Part shown: piece by piece, positions 24,113 to 33,479 of the stretch
Layout: each line of letters opens with the position of its first letter
How positions within the stretch are numbered: the first letter of the stretch is position 1
NCBI RefSeq assembly: GCF_005843925.1
Contig: NZ_VCBC01000005.1
Span: 1 to 64,000 of the forward strand
Source of the DNA: Thalassotalea litorea
Lineage (GTDB): Bacteria > Pseudomonadota > Gammaproteobacteria > Enterobacterales > Alteromonadaceae
Direction: 5' to 3'
DNA length: 64,000 bases
The notes under the pieces: generated by a model
What the model saw: the letters and a program-made list of their open reading frames with translations, nothing else
Told to the model about the DNA's origin: nothing
Database searches by the model: none
Translations under genes and position numbers: made by a program

Positions 24113-24138
24113 AAAAAAAAGCCCCGGTTAACCGGGGC
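24113..24138 (-). terminator. Terminator or attenuator between sppA and ansA
   Basis: A perfect palindrome gccccggttaaccggggc followed on the minus strand by eight T and then immediately ATG of ansA. It could terminate sppA transcription or act as an attenuator for ansA. Confidence 0.75.
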
Positions 24139-24147
24139 ATAAGATAA

Positions 24148-26019
24148 TTAATTAATTTCGCAAGTCAAACAAAAAGAATAAATACCTTTGGGATCATTGA
24201 GCTGATTTACTCGTTCAAACTCGATCATCAATTGATTTATTACATTTTGCAGCGCCTGGTTACCTTCAAAAGACTGGTCTGCAGAAGCTTCCGGTAAGAA
24301 GGCCTGTGCATTGTCCAGAAGATTTTGTAAAAACAAATCTTTAGGCGATAACTCCCTTTCGATAAGCTTGGTGTCGTATTGCTTTAAACTGGCCAGTTTC
24401 GCCGCTGCGGCAACCGCGTCGTCTAAATTACCTAACTCATCGACTAAGCCTAACTCTTTTGCCTTCGCGCCGGTCCACACCCGACCCTGAGCAATTTTGT
24501 CTACTTCTTCGGTTGTCATGTCACGATTTTCCGCAACCAAGGTCAGGAAGTCTTGATATCCACGATCAATACTGGTTTGAATGATCGCACCGATTTGTGG
24601 ATTCAATTTTTGGGTAGGGCTCAGTCCGGCGAAATCTGTAGTACCGATACCATCGGTATGAACGCCGATCTCAGCCAATGATTTTTCGAATGTCATAAAC
24701 ATGCCAAAAATACCGATTGAACCGGTAATGGTGTTTTCTGAAGCCCAGATTTCATTGGCAGACGCGGAAATCCAATAGCCACCGGATGCAGCATAATTCG
24801 CCATTGACGCAACAACGGGTTTGCCTGCGGCCTTAAGTAATTCAACTTCCTGACGAATTAATTCTGACGCAAATGCGCTACCACCGGGGCTGTCTACGCG
24901 TAATACAACGGCCTTAACCTGTTTGTTTAAACGGGCTTTACGCAGCAACTTCGCGGTGCTGTCGCCGCCAATCGTTCCTGGCTTTTGATGACCATTTAAG
25001 ATGGTGCCTTTGGCGACAACAACGGCCACTTTATCGCTGGCCGGGTTTTCTACAGGGAACGGATTCTTGGTGGCCTTGAGATAATCTTTAAAATTAATCT
25101 GGCGGAAAGAAGCGTGATTTTCACTCTTACCGACGCGCTCGATCATATCTTTGCGAATTTCTTCGCGTGTACGTAACTCATCGACAAAACCGGCACGTAA
25201 TGCATACTCGGCAAAACTGCCTTCGGATTGTTCCAGTTTTTCCAGAAGTTGTCCTGCTTTCTCGTCGAACTCATTGGCATCTAAATCACGGAAATTGGCA
25301 ATGTCTCGTTTATAATTCGACCAAAGTTGATCTAACCAGGCTTTGTTCGCTTCTTTTGCGGCATCTGACATATCGTCACGAATATAAGGCTCGACCGCCG
25401 ATTTGTAGGTGCCGACTTTGAATACATGCTGGGTAATCTTCAATTTATCCAGCGCTTCTTTAAAGTAGACTCGATAACGTCCAAAACCTTCCAACAACAT
25501 CATGCCGTTTGGATTCATCCAAACTTTATCGGCACTTGCCGCCAGATAATACTGTCCCTGGCTATAGTAGTCGCCAAACGATACAACTTCTTTACCGGAT
25601 TCTTTAAAGTCGGTAATGGCCTGGCCAATCAATTGTAAATGATGAAGACCCGCGCTCATCAGATTTTGCGGATAAATAACTAAGGTTTGGATCCTGTCGT
25701 CATTTTTTGCAGTTTCAAGGACATTGATCACATCTGAGACCAAAATTTCAGGTCGTTCTTCTTCCTGGCCTAAAGATTCTGAGAGTAGCTTATCCATCGG
25801 ATCGACATAGCGTTTTTGCTCAACTAAATCGCCTTTGAGATTGAGCAATAAGGCTGCGGTTTCAGGGACTTCCACCTTATCAGAGTCATCAAACAATGCT
25901 GAAAAGAAAATGATGACAAACAGAAAAAACACCAGATTCAGAAAAATGATCCGGGATGTGTTAATGATTTTCCATAACTTGGAAAATATCCTTTTAAAAA
26001 TACCGGGTTTATCAGACAT
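24148..26019 (-). CDS. sppA: Signal peptide peptidase SppA, protease IV (67K type)
   Basis: A 623-residue inner-membrane serine protease that degrades cleaved signal peptides. A membrane anchor spans residues 18-42. Two tandem SppA halves: the first contains the catalytic Lys region HVFKVGTYKSAVEPYIRDD, the second the nucleophile Ser region ASMANYAASGGYWIS with RVDSPGGSAFASE before it. The Ser/Lys pair is intact and length matches E. coli SppA (618). Upstream of ansA with a hairpin between. The C-terminus contains two Cys (FCLTCEIN), which is not a feature I know for the family. Confidence 0.95.
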   Translation of the reverse strand: MSDKPGIFKRIFSKLWKIINTSRIIFLNLVFFLFVIIFFSALFDDSDKVEVPETAALLLNLKGDLVEQKRYVDPMDKLLSESLGQEEERPEILVSDVINVLETAKNDDRIQTLVIYPQNLMSAGLHHLQLIGQAITDFKESGKEVVSFGDYYSQGQYYLAASADKVWMNPNGMMLLEGFGRYRVYFKEALDKLKITQHVFKVGTYKSAVEPYIRDDMSDAAKEANKAWLDQLWSNYKRDIANFRDLDANEFDEKAGQLLEKLEQSEGSFAEYALRAGFVDELRTREEIRKDMIERVGKSENHASFRQINFKDYLKATKNPFPVENPASDKVAVVVAKGTILNGHQKPGTIGGDSTAKLLRKARLNKQVKAVVLRVDSPGGSAFASELIRQEVELLKAAGKPVVASMANYAASGGYWISASANEIWASENTITGSIGIFGMFMTFEKSLAEIGVHTDGIGTTDFAGLSPTQKLNPQIGAIIQTSIDRGYQDFLTLVAENRDMTTEEVDKIAQGRVWTGAKAKELGLVDELGNLDDAVAAAAKLASLKQYDTKLIERELSPKDLFLQNLLDNAQAFLPEASADQSFEGNQALQNVINQLMIEFERVNQLNDPKGIYSFCLTCEIN

Positions 26020-26306
26020 ATATCCTCACGTCTTGTAGATTGATTATTGGTTAATAATACAATGCATTGAATTAAAATTCTGCAACCAAATCAACCTATT
26101 TATGATTGGTTACAATTCCCTTTGCCAATTTTGAGAGACCTGTGCTGACAAACGGCGAAACCTATCAAAAACCATGGGAACCCTAAGTTAATGCCGCGCT
26201 TTGCGTGTTACGCCATGCACTTATTACAATTTAGTCCATGGGGAAAGCTTTTATGAACTAAAATGTTGTTATTACTCAATGATTAACGCTGGCCTATGAG
26301 GATCTC
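26020..26306. other. Divergent intergenic region sppA / doxX
   Basis: Promoters for both divergent genes should lie here. I could not assign convincing -35/-10 pairs or a binding site. Confidence 0.3.
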
Positions 26307-26996
26307 ATGATTAAATTATATGAAGCTTTTGTCAATTTTGTCCTGAAACTCGATTTTATACCCGCCATATTACTTCGATTGTTTCTGGCGCCGGTATTTA
26401 TCATTGCCGGGTATAACAAACTACAGCTAAGTAATACGGAACTTTCGATTGGCGAACAATTTACGGCGGATCCTAATGTCATCGCCTGGTTTGGCAACAC
26501 GGAATGGGGGTTGGGCCTGCCATTTCCGGAAGTACTTGCGAATCTAGCGGCCTGGACTGAATTTTTTGGAGGGTGGTTGTTGATCATCGGGTTGGCTGTT
26601 CGATTAATTTCCATACCTTTGATGGTAACCATGTTTGTCGCGGCAACATCCGTTCATTTGGAAAATGGCTGGTTTGCCATTACGCCTACCAATCCAGATA
26701 CGAGTGCAGCGCAGGTTTTAGACTGGTTTGGCTTTGAAGAAGCCGAAGACAGTTTAAAAAATAGCGAAGAGGCGGCGGTTCGGTTAGGACGAATGAAGTC
26801 TATTTTGGAAGAAAACGGCAATACTCAATGGCTTTATGGTAAAGGCAATATTGCCATACTCAACAATGGTATTGAATTTTCGGCTACGTATTTTTTGATG
26901 CTGTTGGCCTTGTTTTTTATCGGCCCGGGACGATGGTTTAGTCTCGACCATTGGCTTTACAAACCCGAACCGGTCGTTGAATCAACGAGTAATTGA
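26307..26996 (+). CDS. DoxX family membrane protein
   Basis: A 229-residue protein. The N-terminal half has the DoxX pattern: FIPAILLRLFLAPVFIIAGY with Lys, WFGNTEWGLGLPFPEVLANLAAWTEFFGGWLLIIGL, AVRLISIPLMVTMFVAA. There are four membrane helices, the last near the C-terminus (YFLMLLALFFIGPGR). A soluble insertion (residues 120-180) is longer than in small DoxX proteins. The family includes quinone/thiosulfate- and redox-linked membrane proteins; the role here is unknown. Start ATG preceded by 'gaggat'. Confidence 0.88.
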   Translation: MIKLYEAFVNFVLKLDFIPAILLRLFLAPVFIIAGYNKLQLSNTELSIGEQFTADPNVIAWFGNTEWGLGLPFPEVLANLAAWTEFFGGWLLIIGLAVRLISIPLMVTMFVAATSVHLENGWFAITPTNPDTSAAQVLDWFGFEEAEDSLKNSEEAAVRLGRMKSILEENGNTQWLYGKGNIAILNNGIEFSATYFLMLLALFFIGPGRWFSLDHWLYKPEPVVESTSN

Positions 26997-27242
26997 TAAT
27001 CATGCTCTCTGGCTTCGCGTCTTGGATTTAGCTTCAAAGGTTACGACTTACAGGTTTCGCCTCATGAGTGATCACTGAACCGGTGATCACCCATTTATTA
27101 TGATTGCTATACTCGAAAGCAAAGCACTGATCAAACAAAGCACTGATAACCTGACCGCGGATCGTGAGTGCTTTAAACGCTAGTGTAACGCCATGGATTG
27201 TGGTTATAATCGTTTAACATTGCGTACTCGAATCCACGGTTT

Positions 27243-28034
27243 ATGAACCTTCCAATCTATATCGTCAATGCATTCACCGACTCGGATTTTGCTGGTAATC
27301 CAGCGGCCGTAATTCCGCTAAAGGAATGGCTTAGCGACGATGTGATGCAAAACATCGCCGCTCAAAATAATCTCTCTGAAACCGCATTTATCAAAAGATC
27401 CGCAGCCAACCGCTATGATATTCGCTGGTTTTCGCCACTAAGCGAGATCGACTTTTGTGGCCATGCCAGTTTGGCCTCGGCGTTTGTGCTGTTTAATTTT
27501 GAAAAAATGGATGCTGCGATCACGTTTTTCGCAAAAGCGGTAGGGGAGTTCTCGATAACTCAAACCACAAATCAATTGATTCAAATGGAGTTTCCCGAAC
27601 AATTAGCTAAGCCGGTGCAAACCATTCCTGAAGCACTAATGTCCGGGCTTTCGATTAAACCACAACGGGTATTGCGAAATCGCCAGGCGTATATCGCCGT
27701 TTACCCGAGCGAGCAGGATATTCGCACCTTACAATATGACAGTGCCAGATTAAAACAACTTGCTCCGTTTGATGTGTCGGTGACCGCACCCGGGGAAAAT
27801 GTCGATTTTGTATCACGATACTTTTGGCCCGCTAATGGTGGTGATGAGGATCCGGTAACCGGCTCAATTCATGCGGCATTAGCACCGTTTTGGTCGAATG
27901 AGTTCAATAAAACACACTTGTCAGCGCTACAGTTATCGAGTCGGACCGGAAGTTTACAATGTCAGGTAGTGGCGGAAAAAGTGATTGTCAGCGGTTATGC
28001 AAAACTGTACCTGCGCGGGACGATAGAGGTTTAA
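27243..28034 (+). CDS. PhzF-family isomerase
   Basis: A 263-residue protein, usual PhzF length. The N-terminal strand IYIVNAFTDSDFAGNPAAVIPL and LSETAFI (with the catalytic Glu), then RWFSPLSEIDFCGHASLAS, and the second-half GDEDPVTGSIHAALAPFW are hallmarks of the two-fold diaminopimelate-epimerase-like PhzF fold. Homologues such as YddE have unknown substrates, and no phenazine genes are present, so this is a stand-alone enzyme of uncertain function. Confidence 0.93.
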   Translation: MNLPIYIVNAFTDSDFAGNPAAVIPLKEWLSDDVMQNIAAQNNLSETAFIKRSAANRYDIRWFSPLSEIDFCGHASLASAFVLFNFEKMDAAITFFAKAVGEFSITQTTNQLIQMEFPEQLAKPVQTIPEALMSGLSIKPQRVLRNRQAYIAVYPSEQDIRTLQYDSARLKQLAPFDVSVTAPGENVDFVSRYFWPANGGDEDPVTGSIHAALAPFWSNEFNKTHLSALQLSSRTGSLQCQVVAEKVIVSGYAKLYLRGTIEV

Positions 28035-28117
28035 TTATTTCAATGACTCTCAATATATCTATTATTTTAGAGGGGTAATCGGCTTGATGGGTTGTAATGG
28101 AAAGCCTTACGCCTGCG

Positions 28118-28399
28118 TTAAAGCCTTGATTGTTCCAACAATTTAATGACATCGCCTTCGAGCTTACTCATCATTTTGTCCATTTCCGGCTTTGAGAAGC
28201 TCGGCTTAATGGTTTCACCTTGCTGCAGACTTTTTTCGACTTTCTTTGACGACTCGATGTCCGAGGTCACCAAAGCTTTGATCTGGCCATTTGGCAACAT
28301 CACCAATTTCGATGGTGTTAAGTCATGCTCGGAAACTGCAAAGCAGACCGAACAATAAGAAATAAATAGACTGATTCCAATACAGAGGGATCTCATCAT
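28118..28399 (-). CDS. Small exported protein, unknown function
   Basis: A 93-residue protein with a signal peptide (residues 1-22, ending CFA/V). The mature part is short and charged, with a helical C-terminus (KPEMDKMMSKLEGDVIKLLEQ). An ATG pair (MMR) leaves the start uncertain by one codon. It stands alone between PhzF (convergent) and the nitroreductase gene (divergent). No family recognised. Confidence 0.6.
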   Translation of the reverse strand: MMRSLCIGISLFISYCSVCFAVSEHDLTPSKLVMLPNGQIKALVTSDIESSKKVEKSLQQGETIKPSFSKPEMDKMMSKLEGDVIKLLEQSRL

Positions 28400-28622
28400 A
28401 ACTCATACCTGTTTAATAATTGACACGTCCTGTGGTTAACGGCGGGCATTTGAGAGCAAATACAGGCGCTGATAAAACAATGCGAAATCTAACCTATAGT
28501 GTAAGCATAGACCATATAAATTGGAGCGGTTGCAAGATACGGTATTTTGTTTAGGTCTGCATGCCACGTTGATATGTGCTATCTTAGCGTTCAAGTTTCT
28601 AATCACACTATCAACAACGAAA

Positions 28623-29174
28623 ATGACTGCTCTGGAACTGCTTCTAAAACGTTTCTCAAATCCAAATCTTACCGAGCCGGCGCCCAGCGGCTTGGTGCTT
28701 GAAAATATACTCGATGCCGCCATGGCGGTTCCCGATCATGGCGCTCTTGCACCTTTTGATATTAAAGTGATCCGCGGTGATGGATTGCACCGATTAACCG
28801 AGTCTTTCGTGCAAGCTACGCGCGCCACCACACAAGACACGGTAAAGATAGAAAAAGCGGCCAAAATGGCTTTTCGCGCGCCAATGATAATTGTTGTGTC
28901 GACCCGTTATCAGCAACACCCTAAAGTTCCTCATCACGAACAGCTAATTACTGCAGGTTGTGCATTACATGCTATGCAAATGGCCTGTGTTGCCCAAGGC
29001 TATCAAGGAATGTGGCGCACCGGTGATTTCGCCACGTACCCTGAAGTTAAAGAAGCGTTAGGAGTTAAGGAATGCGACCAAATCGCCGGCTTTCTGTATG
29101 TAGGCAGCAGCGCCAGAGAAATACCAGAAAAGCGTCGCAAAGACTTTGAGCAAAGAGTGACGATTTGGGAATAG
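28623..29174 (+). CDS. ydjA: YdjA-like nitroreductase
   Basis: 183 residues from ATG 28623, the exact length of E. coli YdjA; the longer frame to 28521 encodes a hydrophobic lead not seen in the family. A minimal FMN-dependent nitroreductase: FSNPNLTEPAPSG (in place of the usual 'RRS'), LDAAMAVPDHGALAPF, APMIIVVSTR, EQLITAGCALHAMQMACVAQGYQGMWRTG, and a terminal LYVG segment. It probably reduces nitro or quinone compounds with NAD(P)H as a dimer. Convergent with asnS over a shared terminator. Confidence 0.9.
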   Translation: MTALELLLKRFSNPNLTEPAPSGLVLENILDAAMAVPDHGALAPFDIKVIRGDGLHRLTESFVQATRATTQDTVKIEKAAKMAFRAPMIIVVSTRYQQHPKVPHHEQLITAGCALHAMQMACVAQGYQGMWRTGDFATYPEVKEALGVKECDQIAGFLYVGSSAREIPEKRRKDFEQRVTIWE

Positions 29175-29210
29175 TTCTTACCCAACGTCCAGGTAAGCAA
29201 CACACGATCG

Positions 29211-29238
29211 AAAAAGGCGCCATAAAAGGCGCCTTTTT
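29211..29238. terminator. Bidirectional Rho-independent terminator
   Basis: aaaaaggcgcc / ggcgccttttt with a six-base loop, perfect on both strands, shared by the nitroreductase and asnS. Confidence 0.88.
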
Positions 29239-29273
29239 GATGTCAGCCAAAATAGCTTTATTCGCAATCCGGT

Positions 29274-30674
29274 TTAGAAGGATGCACTATTTGGTGTTCT
29301 TGGGAACGGGATCACGTCGCGAACGTTTGCGATACCGGTTGCGTACGCAACTAAACGTTCAAAACCCAATCCAAAACCAGAGTGTGGCACGGTACCGTAA
29401 CGACGTAGATCGCGATACCAACTGTAGTCTTCTTTATCTAATCCCATTTCAGCTAAACGGTTATCTAGTACATCAAGACGTTCTTCACGTTGGCTACCGC
29501 CAATGATTTCGCCAATGCCAGGTGCCAGAATATCCATCGCCGCAACCGTCTTACCATCGTCATTTAAACGCATGTAAAACGACTTAATATCTTTTGGATA
29601 ATTTTGCAGAACAACTGGGCCGCCAACATGCTCTTCGGCAAGATAACGTTCGTGCTCTGAGTTTAAATCAACCCCCCAAGACACTGGATTTTCAAATTTC
29701 TTACCGCAGTTTTGCAAGATAGTAATCGCGTCGGTGTAATCCATCCGTACGAATTCACTTTTTACAACAGATTCAAGACGTTCAATCACGGTTTTATCAA
29801 CACGTTGTTGGAAAAACGCCATATCATCGGCTCGCTCTTCTAACACGGCTTTAAATACGTAGCGCAACATTTCTTCGGCTAATGTCGCAGCATCGCCCAA
29901 ATCGGCGAAGGCAATTTCCGGTTCAACCATCCAAAACTCAGCCAAATGGCGTGACGTATTGGAATTTTCGGCGCGGAACGTAGGACCGAAGGTATACACC
30001 TTAGATAACGCACAACAGTAAGTTTCTACATTTAGCTGACCTGAAACGGTTAAAAAGGTTTCTTTACCGAAGAAGTCCTGTCCATAATCGATAGCACCTT
30101 TGTCATCGCGCGGTAGGTTTTCCATATCAAGCGTACTGACACGGAACATCTCACCAGCACCTTCACAGTCACTGCCGGTGATTAATGGCGTGCTGATCCA
30201 ATAATAGCCTTTTTCATGCATGAAGCGATGTACCGCTTGGGCAAGGGTATTACGAACACGAGTGACAGCACCACCAATATTGGTGCGCGGGCGCAGATGA
30301 GCCTGTTCACGCAGGAATTCAATACTATGGCGTTTTGCTGCCATCGGATAGGTATCCGGATCATCAACCAAACCAAGTACTTCGACCCTGGTTGCCTGAA
30401 TTTCAAAAGACTGACCTTTGCCTTGGGATTCAACGAGCGTGCCCGTGACTTTAACCGAACTACCCGTGGTAAGTTTTAATACATCATTCTGATAATTTTC
30501 AAGGTCATTAGGCACGACAGCCTGAATTGGATCAAAACAGGATCCATCATGAATAGCGAGAAAAGAGATTCCGGCTTTGGAATCTCGACGAGTTCTGATC
30601 CAACCCTGAACAGTGATTGGTTCACCAACTGGGTGTTTACCCGTTAGTACATCAGTAATCGCAGGAACTGACAT
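29274..30674 (-). CDS. asnS: Asparaginyl-tRNA synthetase
   Basis: 466 residues from ATG 30674, with 'aagagg' correctly spaced; an upstream frame to 30695 is not needed. It charges tRNA-Asn (Asn + ATP). An N-terminal OB anticodon-binding domain ([20 protein letters not shown]) is followed by the class II core: motif 2 in [21 protein letters not shown], motif 3 in [12 protein letters not shown]. The sequence is almost collinear with the E. coli enzyme. Cytosolic, single-gene transcript ending at the shared terminator. Confidence 0.98.
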   Translation of the reverse strand: MSVPAITDVLTGKHPVGEPITVQGWIRTRRDSKAGISFLAIHDGSCFDPIQAVVPNDLENYQNDVLKLTTGSSVKVTGTLVESQGKGQSFEIQATRVEVLGLVDDPDTYPMAAKRHSIEFLREQAHLRPRTNIGGAVTRVRNTLAQAVHRFMHEKGYYWISTPLITGSDCEGAGEMFRVSTLDMENLPRDDKGAIDYGQDFFGKETFLTVSGQLNVETYCCALSKVYTFGPTFRAENSNTSRHLAEFWMVEPEIAFADLGDAATLAEEMLRYVFKAVLEERADDMAFFQQRVDKTVIERLESVVKSEFVRMDYTDAITILQNCGKKFENPVSWGVDLNSEHERYLAEEHVGGPVVLQNYPKDIKSFYMRLNDDGKTVAAMDILAPGIGEIIGGSQREERLDVLDNRLAEMGLDKEDYSWYRDLRRYGTVPHSGFGLGFERLVAYATGIANVRDVIPFPRTPNSASF

Positions 30675-30963
30675 TATTAACCTCTTAATTAACACAAAAT
30701 ACGTTTTTATCTTTAGGACGCTTGCGCCATAGCTTCAGGTTTTGCAAACCTAGTATAACTGCCGAGCACAATATTTGCTGACATCAGCTTTAAACGCCTT
30801 AACGACCTTGGATTGGCTATGTTACCTGTGAGAAATTTAGACTCAAGTAAAACTTTGATAAATTCCGGTAATTTTTAACAAAAGGGCTAAATTTGTGAAG
30901 CTTTAGGGGTCTTATGGCTCGCCCTGATGATTTATCACCAATAATTTCAAAGCAATGACGCGG
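30675..30963. other. Intergenic region asnS / bioA
   Basis: Upstream of asnS and downstream of bioA, both on the minus strand. No structured RNA or repeat recognised. Confidence 0.3.
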
Positions 30964-32259
30964 TTAATTCCAAATGTCCGGGTACTGGACAACCTGTTTC
31001 ACCGCATCGATTAGTTGCTGTAAGTCGTTTTTACTAATGACATAGGGCGGCATGATATAAATCAGCTTTCCAAAGGGCCGGATCCAAACCCCCATTTTGA
31101 CAAAATGGGCCTGAATTGCAGCGGTATTGACCGACTGTTTGGTTTCCACGACGCCGATAGCGCCTAACACGCGAACATCTGCGACGTTGTCGTGGTTGGC
31201 GATAGATTTTAGATCCTGTAAACAGGTTTCAATGTCAATGATTTGTGTTTGCCATTGATTTTCCGCCAAAAGTGATAAGCTTGCATTCGCGGCGCTACAC
31301 GCAAGAGGGTTACCCATAAACGTCGGTCCATGCATAAACACTCCAGCGTCTCCGGAACTTATTGTGTCAGCAATGGCTTTGGTGCAAAGTGTCGCTGCTA
31401 GCGTCAGATAACCACCGGTAAGGGCTTTACCTAAACACAGAATATCGGGGCTAATCTCGGCATGCTCAAACGCAAATAACTTGCCGGTTCGACCAAATCC
31501 AGTGGCAATTTCATCGGCAATAAGCAGCACATCGTATTTGTCACACAATAACCGACACTGTTTTAAATATTCCGGATGATAAAAGCGCATACCACCAGCA
31601 CCCTGGACAATCGGTTCGATAATAAAGGCGGCTAAATGTTGATGATGCTGCGCAAATAGTTGCTCTAACTCTTCGGTTTCTGCGTGATCCCAACATTGGT
31701 GAAATTGACTTTTAGGCTGCGGTGCAAATACGCTTTTTGCCATAAAACCCTGAAACAGCTGATGCATACCGTTAACGGGATCGCACACCGACATCGCCGC
31801 GAACGTGTCGCCGTGGTAGCCACCCTTAACGGTCATCAATGTATTTTTTTGCGCTTTACCTTTGCTGTGCCAGTATTGGATTGCCATTTTTATGGCAACT
31901 TCAACCGCCACAGAGCCACTGTCGGCGAGAAATACTTTGTCGAGGTTTGCAGGGGTCATAGCCACCAATTTTCGGCACAAATCAATCGCGGGTTGATGGG
32001 TAAGTCCACCAAACATGACATGGGAAACCTGATCAATTTGTTGATGCATCGCCCGATTAATGGCTTGATGGTTATAACCATGAACGACCGACCACCAGGA
32101 AGCCATGCCATCGATAAGTTGTTCGCCACTTTCGAGCGTTATTCTCACGCCATTGGCTTTGACCACTTTATAGGCTGGCAAAGGTTGAGTCATGGAAGTA
32201 TAAGGGTGCCAGATATGTTGCTGATCAAACTCGATATCACTTGTATATTTTTTGTTCAT
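30964..32259 (-). CDS. bioA: Adenosylmethionine-8-amino-7-oxononanoate aminotransferase
   Basis: 431 residues from ATG 32259. The start is chosen to match the family N-terminus FDQQHIWHPYTSM; the open frame to 32346 would cross the bioB promoter region. PLP-dependent: converts KAPA to DAPA with SAM as amino donor. Signatures: GMASWWSVVHGYNHQAIN, FLADSGSVAVEVAIKMA, IIEPIVQGAGGM, LLIADEIATGFGRTGK, and the PLP Lys in LGKALTGGYLTLAATLCT. Divergent from bioBFCD, sharing a regulatory region. Confidence 0.97.
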   Translation of the reverse strand: MNKKYTSDIEFDQQHIWHPYTSMTQPLPAYKVVKANGVRITLESGEQLIDGMASWWSVVHGYNHQAINRAMHQQIDQVSHVMFGGLTHQPAIDLCRKLVAMTPANLDKVFLADSGSVAVEVAIKMAIQYWHSKGKAQKNTLMTVKGGYHGDTFAAMSVCDPVNGMHQLFQGFMAKSVFAPQPKSQFHQCWDHAETEELEQLFAQHHQHLAAFIIEPIVQGAGGMRFYHPEYLKQCRLLCDKYDVLLIADEIATGFGRTGKLFAFEHAEISPDILCLGKALTGGYLTLAATLCTKAIADTISSGDAGVFMHGPTFMGNPLACSAANASLSLLAENQWQTQIIDIETCLQDLKSIANHDNVADVRVLGAIGVVETKQSVNTAAIQAHFVKMGVWIRPFGKLIYIMPPYVISKNDLQQLIDAVKQVVQYPDIWN

Positions 32260-32292
32260 TCGTAAACCAATGGGATTTTTAAATGTTGACAG
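32260..32292. promoter_or_regulatory. Candidate BirA operator in the bioA-bioB divergent promoter
   Basis: tcgtaaacc, 15 bases, then tgttgacag approximates the dyad ttgtaaacc-N(14-16)-ggtttacaa bound by biotinyl-AMP-BirA: 8 of 9 matches left, 6 of 9 right. It sits against the bioA start and overlaps a possible bioB -35 (ttgaca, 32286-32291). Confidence 0.45.
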
Positions 32293-32313
32293 GTAAAGGG
32301 CGGTGGCTAGACT
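32286..32313 (+). promoter_or_regulatory. Possible bioB promoter
   Basis: ttgaca, 16-base spacer, tagact. The -35 is perfect and the -10 weak. It overlaps the proposed BirA operator, as in E. coli. Confidence 0.4.
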
Positions 32314-32385
32314 ACCGATATTCATTGGACATTGCAATTCACGCAATGAGAGCTATCCAGGCAAAATCAGCAAATCGAGAATTTC

Positions 32386-33465
32386 ATGGAAGTACAAGCA
32401 AACCAGACCTCTGTAGCGGTCATTCGCAATAACTGGACGATAGACGAAGTAAACGGTCTTTTCAATCTGCCTTTTAATGACTTGTTATTCAAAGCACAAA
32501 CCGTTCACCGTCAACATTTCAATCCCAACGAAGTTCAGGTCAGTACGTTACTGTCTATAAAAACCGGTGCCTGCCCGGAAGATTGTAAATATTGTTCGCA
32601 AAGTGCGCGTTATTCAACGGACATTGAAAAAGAAAAGCTGATGGAAGTTGAAAAGGTTTTGGAAGCGGCACAAATTGCCAAATCGCAGGGCTCAACGCGT
32701 TTTTGTATGGGTGCGGGTTGGAGAAACCCTAAAGATCGAGATATGCCGCATATTGTTAAAATGGTGCAAGGTGTTCGAGATCTGGGGTTAGAAACCTGTA
32801 TGACTCTGGGCATGTTAAATTCCGATCAAGCTGAAACCTTAAAAGAAGCCGGTCTGGATTATTACAACCACAATCTTGATACCTCAAAAGAACATTATAA
32901 CCAGATCATTACCACCCGTACTTTTCAGGATCGTTTAGATACCTTAACCAATGTTCGCGATGCGGGTATGAAAGTCTGTAGTGGCGGCATTGTCGGTCTT
33001 GGAGAACAGGCAAGTGACCGAGCTGGACTGTTAATGCAACTGGCTAACTTGCCCAAGCAGCCAGACAGTGTGCCGATTAATATGCTGGTGAAAATTGAAG
33101 GGACGCCGTTAGGAGATGTGGACGATTTAGACCCATTTGAGTTTGTTCGTTGTATCGCTGTTGCCCGGATCATGATGCCAAAATCTCACGTGCGTTTATC
33201 CGCCGGTCGAGAAGCAATGAATGAACAAATGCAGGCTCTGTGCTTTATGGCTGGCGCCAATTCAATCTTCTACGGTTGTAAGCTGCTAACAACGGCAAAC
33301 CCAGAAGCCGATGCCGATATGCAATTGTTTGCCAAGCTTGGTATCAATACCGAACGTGGTCGCGCCCAAACAGAAGAAGAACAGTATCAGCAACAGCAAT
33401 CGTTACAAACAGCAATCGTTAATCAAGAAAATGCCGATTTGTTTTACGATGCGACTCAAGCATAA
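32386..33465 (+). CDS. bioB: Biotin synthase
   Basis: A 359-residue radical-SAM enzyme inserting sulfur into dethiobiotin. [10 protein letters not shown] (residues 63-72) holds the CX3CX2C 4Fe-4S ligands. Conserved [26 protein letters not shown] and [24 protein letters not shown] follow; the last contains the Arg/Asn residues near the 2Fe-2S cluster. First gene of bioBFCD. Length and motifs are complete. Confidence 0.98.
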   Translation: MEVQANQTSVAVIRNNWTIDEVNGLFNLPFNDLLFKAQTVHRQHFNPNEVQVSTLLSIKTGACPEDCKYCSQSARYSTDIEKEKLMEVEKVLEAAQIAKSQGSTRFCMGAGWRNPKDRDMPHIVKMVQGVRDLGLETCMTLGMLNSDQAETLKEAGLDYYNHNLDTSKEHYNQIITTRTFQDRLDTLTNVRDAGMKVCSGGIVGLGEQASDRAGLLMQLANLPKQPDSVPINMLVKIEGTPLGDVDDLDPFEFVRCIAVARIMMPKSHVRLSAGREAMNEQMQALCFMAGANSIFYGCKLLTTANPEADADMQLFAKLGINTERGRAQTEEEQYQQQQSLQTAIVNQENADLFYDATQA

Positions 33466-33479
33466 CAAGCAAGCGTTCA

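Noticed and set aside
28521..28622. N-terminal extension of the nitroreductase
   Set aside because: A hydrophobic stretch absent from YdjA. The internal ATG gives the exact family length.
32260..32346. bioA start at the upstream ATG
   Set aside because: It would add 29 residues unlike any BioA and cross the divergent bioB promoter.
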